Notes under the pieces: generated by a model
What the model was told of the DNA's origin: nothing
Seen by the model: the letters and a program-made list of their open reading frames with translations, nothing else
Database searches by the model: none
Shown here: positions 60,426-64,000 of the stretch, one piece after another
How positions within the stretch are numbered: position 1 is the first letter of the stretch
How the letters are laid out: each line of letters begins with the position of its first letter
Program-made: the position numbers and the translations under genes
DNA from: an uncultured Erythrobacter sp.
GTDB lineage: Bacteria > Pseudomonadota > Alphaproteobacteria > Sphingomonadales > Sphingomonadaceae
Length of the DNA: 64,000 bases
NCBI RefSeq assembly: GCF_947499705.1
Contig: NZ_CANMPJ010000002.1
Coordinates: forward strand, 248,001 to 312,000
Direction: 5' to 3'

Positions 60426-62045
60426 TTAGCGGTTGGTTTTCGCCGCAGTCCGCCCCGCAATGTACCCAAACGTCAAAGCCGGGCCGAGCGTGCCGCCAGC
60501 ACCCGCATAAATTCCGCCCGTCGGACATGCTATGGCGTTGCCCGCGCCGTACAGTCCGGCAATTGGCTCTCCATCATGGCCGAGGATTCGCGCTTGGCCA
60601 TCGGTCCTCGCCCCGCCATTGGTTCCGAGCAGCCCCATGCGGATCTCGACAGCGTAGAACGGCGCGCGGGCAACCGGGCCGAGCGTAACCGCAGTTCCTT
60701 CGCGCGACCGGTCGCCATAGAAGTGATCGTAGGCGCTGGTGCCGCGCTCAAAATCGGGATCGCGACCCTCCTCGGTATGGGCGTTGAACCGCGCGACCGT
60801 CGCCGCCAAGGCACCCGGCAAGACGCCGATCTCCTCAGCCAGTTCCACCAAAGTCTCCGCTCGTGTCACCCACTCCGGCACCGGTTGGCCCGGCAGGCGC
60901 GGACCAATCGGATAGCGCTCCACATAATCCTCATCGAACACCAGCCATGCGGGCAGGTTCGGATAGTCGTATGTCTGCGGATCAAACTGGTGGAACGCGC
61001 CCGCCAGTGCGGAATAATTCGCCGCTTCGTTGCAGAACCGCTCACCCTTGCGATTGACCATCAGCGAATGCGGCACGGTGCGTTCGATCAGCACCGGCGC
61101 AGCGCGCTGTTCGCCATTGGGCCAAGGATTGTCTGGTATCACCAGTGTCGGCGCCCACCAACCTTGCGTCATATTGCCGAGCTTAGCACCGCTTTCCATC
61201 GCCAGCTTCAGCCCTTCGCCGCTGGCAGTGGGTGGACTCGCAGGCGCGTCCATTGGCCCACGCAGGAAGGTCTGGCGCTTGTCTTCATCCCATTCGAACC
61301 CACCAGTAGTGATTATAACCCCGCTGCGTGCATTCAGTTGGAAAGGCTGGCCGTCGCGAAGCCCTTCGATCCCGGTGACGCGGCCTTCGTCCTTCACCAA
61401 TCGCTTGGTCTCGACATTCAGGATCGGTTCGATCCCGCGGTCGAGACAAGCCTTGAGCAACCGACCGATCATCGCCTGACCGAAGCCGCGTTCATTGTTT
61501 GCCATGCGCCGCTGCAGTTCTTCAGGAGGGACCACTCCGCTGCCCCCGCCCAAAGGTGTTTCGCGCAGCATCATCGGCTTGGGCTCTTCAATCGCCGTGA
61601 TGCGCCCGGCCCAATCGCCCAACTCGCCCAATGCAAACAGATCATGGTCGAGCGCCCGCCCGCCTTCCGGCTTCGCGCCGGGTCGGTCGAGATAATAATC
61701 TGGGTACCCTTCGAGCAGAGCGACCTTCATCGCGCCCGCGTCTTCGAGGAATGCCAGCGCCTCAGGCCCGGTATCGACGAAAGCCTCCAGCGTCTCGTCC
61801 ACCAGGTCGCCGTGGTCCAGCGCGCGGAAATAGGCGAGCGCCTCTTCGCGGCTGTCGGACATTCCGGCGGCGCGCTGACGCGGATTGTCCGGCACCCAGA
61901 TCACACCACCCGAGATTGCTCCAGTGCCGCCGACACGATCAAACCGCTCGATCAGAGTAACTCCAGCCCCCGCCTCATGCGCGGCCAGCGCGGCGGTCAT
62001 TCCAGCGGGACCACAACCAAGGATGATAATGTCTGTGTCGGTCAT
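60426..62045 (-). CDS. FAD-dependent oxidoreductase resembling 3-ketosteroid delta-1-dehydrogenase
   Basis: The 539-residue flavoprotein has the dinucleotide motif IILGCGPAGMTAALAAHEAG. It also has the region GGTGAISGGVIWVPDNPRQR shared by KstD and fumarate-reductase-type proteins, and the C-terminal GGIYAGAGGTLGPALTFGY. In KstD the active site uses a Tyr and a Gly four residues later; here the Tyr at about 513 and Gly at 517 have the same spacing. I chose the ATG giving MTDTDIIILG. The enzyme probably introduces a double bond next to a ring ketone, but the ring system is not known. Confidence 0.9.
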   Translation of the reverse strand: MTDTDIIILGCGPAGMTAALAAHEAGAGVTLIERFDRVGGTGAISGGVIWVPDNPRQRAAGMSDSREEALAYFRALDHGDLVDETLEAFVDTGPEALAFLEDAGAMKVALLEGYPDYYLDRPGAKPEGGRALDHDLFALGELGDWAGRITAIEEPKPMMLRETPLGGGSGVVPPEELQRRMANNERGFGQAMIGRLLKACLDRGIEPILNVETKRLVKDEGRVTGIEGLRDGQPFQLNARSGVIITTGGFEWDEDKRQTFLRGPMDAPASPPTASGEGLKLAMESGAKLGNMTQGWWAPTLVIPDNPWPNGEQRAAPVLIERTVPHSLMVNRKGERFCNEAANYSALAGAFHQFDPQTYDYPNLPAWLVFDEDYVERYPIGPRLPGQPVPEWVTRAETLVELAEEIGVLPGALAATVARFNAHTEEGRDPDFERGTSAYDHFYGDRSREGTAVTLGPVARAPFYAVEIRMGLLGTNGGARTDGQARILGHDGEPIAGLYGAGNAIACPTGGIYAGAGGTLGPALTFGYIAGRTAAKTNR

Positions 62046-62148
62046 GCCGGGCATAAGGACGCTGCAAGCACTAAGCGGCAACTCGTCATTTTGGTTGGGT
62101 GCGCACGCTGCGACACGCCGCTAGGCATAGGTCAAAGGGAGACACGCC

Positions 62149-62937
62149 ATGAAACTCGAAGGAAAAGTCGCAGCCATCACTGGGGGCACCGCAGGTCTTG
62201 GACGCGGGATTGCAGAGGCGTTCATGGCCGAAGGTGCGAAAGTCGCGCTGTTCGCGCGCAATCCGGAGAAAGGCGCGCGGGTCATTGAGGAATTGCGCGT
62301 CAATCGCCCCGGACCGGACAGGGCTATCTTTGTCGCGGGCGATGTGATGAACCAGTCGGACGTGGAAGGCTTCATCGACAAAACAATCGAGGAGTTCGGC
62401 ACGCTCGACATTCTCGTCAACAATGCTGGCGGTGCAGGGGATCTCCAGCCGATGGTCGATCTGTCCGACGAAGCGTTCGACGAGGCGATGAAGTGGAATG
62501 TCTATTCCACCTTTTGGGCGACCCGCCGAGCATTGCCGGAAATGCTCAAGAAAGGCGATGGCCGCGTGATCAACATGTCGTCAATGGAGGGCAAGCACGG
62601 CAAGCCGGTCTTCACCGCCTACACCGCCGCCAAACATGCGGTGAACGGGATCACCAAATCGCTCGCGCGCGAAGTTGGCGAGGCCGGTGTGACAGTCAAT
62701 TCGATCTGCCCCGGCCTCGTCGTCACCGACATCATCAAGAACAACGGCCCCGCCACTGCAAAAGCGATGGGGATGGAGTTCGACGAGATGATCACGATGT
62801 TCGCGCAGGAAGCCGCGATCAAGCGCCCCAACACGGTCGATGAAATTGCTGCGGTCGCGATGCTGCTCGCCAGCAAGGAGGGTGCAGGGATCACCGGCGC
62901 AATGATCAGCGTCGATGGCGGGACGGCGCAGTTTTAG
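62149..62937 (+). CDS. Short-chain dehydrogenase/reductase
   Basis: The 262-residue SDR has AITGGTAGLGRGIAEAF, the motif DILVNNAGGAGDLQ, the serine of NMSSMEGKHG and the catalytic YTAAKHAVNGI. The ARNPEKG segment after beta-2 carries Arg, which suggests NADP. The start ATG is preceded by AAAGGGAG. It is followed 12 bases later by the L7/L12-like gene on the same strand. Confidence 0.94.
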   Translation: MKLEGKVAAITGGTAGLGRGIAEAFMAEGAKVALFARNPEKGARVIEELRVNRPGPDRAIFVAGDVMNQSDVEGFIDKTIEEFGTLDILVNNAGGAGDLQPMVDLSDEAFDEAMKWNVYSTFWATRRALPEMLKKGDGRVINMSSMEGKHGKPVFTAYTAAKHAVNGITKSLAREVGEAGVTVNSICPGLVVTDIIKNNGPATAKAMGMEFDEMITMFAQEAAIKRPNTVDEIAAVAMLLASKEGAGITGAMISVDGGTAQF

Positions 62938-62949
62938 CGTGTAGCCGTC

Positions 62950-63228
62950 ATGGACGACATCAATTGGACCTTTGCAATTTGGACGCTGGCAGTGTTCGTC
63001 GCAGGCTACCTGTTCGCAGCGCGAATCTATCGCGCTCCATCCACGCCGCTCGACTTTGACAGATCGACCATTTCAAGCAGCGCCGCGCAGCAGATCGAGC
63101 AAGCACTCGGCCGCAACGCCAAGATTGAAGCGATCAAGATCCTGCGCGCCGATACGGGACTTGGCCTAAAAGACGCCAAAACCGTCATCGACACTTGGCA
63201 GTCCGAACAATCCGAGATCGGCTCCTAA
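62950..63228 (+). CDS. Membrane-anchored protein with a ribosomal L7/L12 C-terminal-like domain
   Basis: This 92-residue protein has one N-terminal membrane helix (TFAIWTLAVFVAGYLFAARI) and a short linker. Residues about 58-82 read AKIEAIKILRADTGLGLKDAK, like the L7/L12 C-terminal fold (KxxVIKxxRxxTGLGLKEAK). The hydrophobic face would point to the cytoplasm. Stand-alone L7/L12-like domains exist in several bacteria, but their task is unknown; recruitment of translation factors at the membrane is a guess. The stop overlaps that of the next convergent gene. Confidence 0.8.
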   Translation: MDDINWTFAIWTLAVFVAGYLFAARIYRAPSTPLDFDRSTISSSAAQQIEQALGRNAKIEAIKILRADTGLGLKDAKTVIDTWQSEQSEIGS

Positions 63229-64000
63229 CCCTCTTGCATCTTCGCCATCGCCGCACCCACCGCAGCTTCAATGTCTTTTGCCTGCGGATTGCCTCGGATG
63301 GTCACTCCGCCATTGGGCTGGATATTCTGACCGGTGACAAAGGCGTGATCGGTGCACAGCCATAGACATGCATGCGCGACGTCATCCGACGTGTTCAGCC
63401 GACCCAGCGGATAGCGCGGTAGAAATGCATCGACGAGTCCGGGGGTCGCGAACGCACCTTCCGTCATCGGGCTTTCGGTGAAGGCTGGCGATACGCTGTT
63501 TGCCTTGATCCCGAGATGCCCGAAATCATTAGCAACGCATTCGATCATCGCCTCGCCCGCGCGCTTGGTGCCGATATAGGCCGCGTGATTGTTGATCAGC
63601 GCTTTGGTCGTCGCCGAGCTGAGCGAGATAAGCGATCCCCCGGTTGGCTCCTGTTCGCTCATCACTTTGACGAAGGCCTGCAGGAAGTGATGCACACCTT
63701 TGAACTGCAGATCGGTGATCTGGTCGAGCTGTTCTTCGGTTGTTTCGAGCAGGTTCGACAGCAACCCCCAGCCCGCGCAGTTGATCGCGGCGTCGACCCG
63801 CCCGAATTCCGCCTTGGCCTTCTGCGCCATAGCATGGACCTGACCGTGATCAGTGATGTCGCATAGCGCGTAGCTGCCGCCGATTTCGATGGCGAGTGCA
63901 GCGAGCGGCTCCTCGTGGCGTCCGGCAACCATGACCTTTGCGCCCTCGCTCGCGAAGAGACGAGCGATCACCTGCCCGATATTGCCCGCGCTCGCTGCAC
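63225..64000 (-). CDS. Short-chain dehydrogenase/reductase (5' end outside window)
   Basis: The frame is open to the right edge. The dinucleotide site is visible as AASAGNIGQVIARLF, just inside the edge, so only a few N-terminal residues are missing. The NAG motif is replaced by AINCAG, and the catalytic pair is YIGTKRAGEAM. The C-terminal tail after the substrate loop is about 20 residues longer than usual. The fourth SDR of the region, convergent with the L7/L12-like gene. Confidence 0.92.
   Translation of the reverse strand, partial: AASAGNIGQVIARLFASEGAKVMVAGRHEEPLAALAIEIGGSYALCDITDHGQVHAMAQKAKAEFGRVDAAINCAGWGLLSNLLETTEEQLDQITDLQFKGVHHFLQAFVKVMSEQEPTGGSLISLSSATTKALINNHAAYIGTKRAGEAMIECVANDFGHLGIKANSVSPAFTESPMTEGAFATPGLVDAFLPRYPLGRLNTSDDVAHACLWLCTDHAFVTGQNIQPNGGVTIRGNPQAKDIEAAVGAAMAKMQEG

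Noticed and set aside
60576..62288. Open frame of 570 codons opposite the KstD-like gene
   Set aside because: The minus-strand gene has cofactor motifs; the plus-strand product is a GC-rich antisense artefact with no fold-like pattern.

Overview
The window is about 64 kb of GC-rich chromosome from an alphaproteobacterium. It is most likely a member of the Sphingomonadales close to the Erythrobacteraceae. This is inferred from gene content and protein style: a MipZ-type division ATPase, a three-gene bc1 complex with a short Rieske subunit, a proline-rich TonB with several ExbD paralogues, a PgmG-like mutase, DUF2059 proteins, a large TonB-dependent receptor, and many single-component SDR, Rieske and SnoaL-like genes. 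I see no rRNA, CRISPR array, transposase, integrase or phage gene.

The first 41 kb is mostly housekeeping. It starts with two tandem exported paralogues of unknown function, homoserine dehydrogenase and an exported unknown. Next come tonB-exbB-exbD-exbD, a structured 478-base gap, a third exbD and a fourth, degenerate exbD-like gene. A ligase-associated DEAH helicase, two DUF2059 proteins, a J-like/HscC-type Hsp70 pair, phosphomannomutase/phosphoglucomutase, a small Tim14-like J protein and mipZ follow on the minus strand. Then come panC, the NAD-salvage pair nadM-nadV, tRNA-Gly(TCC), sulfate activation (cysD-cysNC-cysQ), an OmpA-like lipoprotein, a CPA1 antiporter, apt, petA-petB-petC, pepN-pgeF, a nucleotide-sugar-type reductase, ltaE with a DMT exporter, a small acetyltransferase and a YdbS/YdbT-like pair.

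From about 41 kb to the right edge the content changes to a dense catabolic or biotransformation region. It holds an acyl-CoA dehydrogenase, a GST, several SDRs, an MFS transporter, two Rieske oxygenase alpha subunits flanking a TonB-dependent receptor, four NTF2/SnoaL-fold proteins, an NmrA-like protein, a zinc-free MDR reductase, a hotdog thioesterase, an acyl-CoA synthetase, a VOC protein, two AhpD-like proteins, a P450 and a flavoprotein resembling 3-ketosteroid delta-1-dehydrogenase. Together they suggest uptake through the outer membrane, oxygenation, dehydrogenation, CoA activation and beta-oxidation of a hydrophobic polycyclic or isoprenoid substrate such as a steroid or terpenoid. The substrate is inference. 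No ferredoxin, ferredoxin reductase, oxygenase beta subunit or regulator is visible, so those partners must lie elsewhere.

The most unusual features are: an ExbD-like protein that has lost the proton-carrying aspartate; a 57-base two-hairpin intergenic element present twice with a compensatory base-pair change; an inverted repeat filling the spacer of the nadM promoter followed by two repeats 31 bp apart; an HscC-type chaperone paired with a J-like protein lacking HPD; a membrane-anchored L7/L12-like domain; and convergent gene pairs that either share stop codons in a 4-base overlap or are separated by a palindromic repeat.
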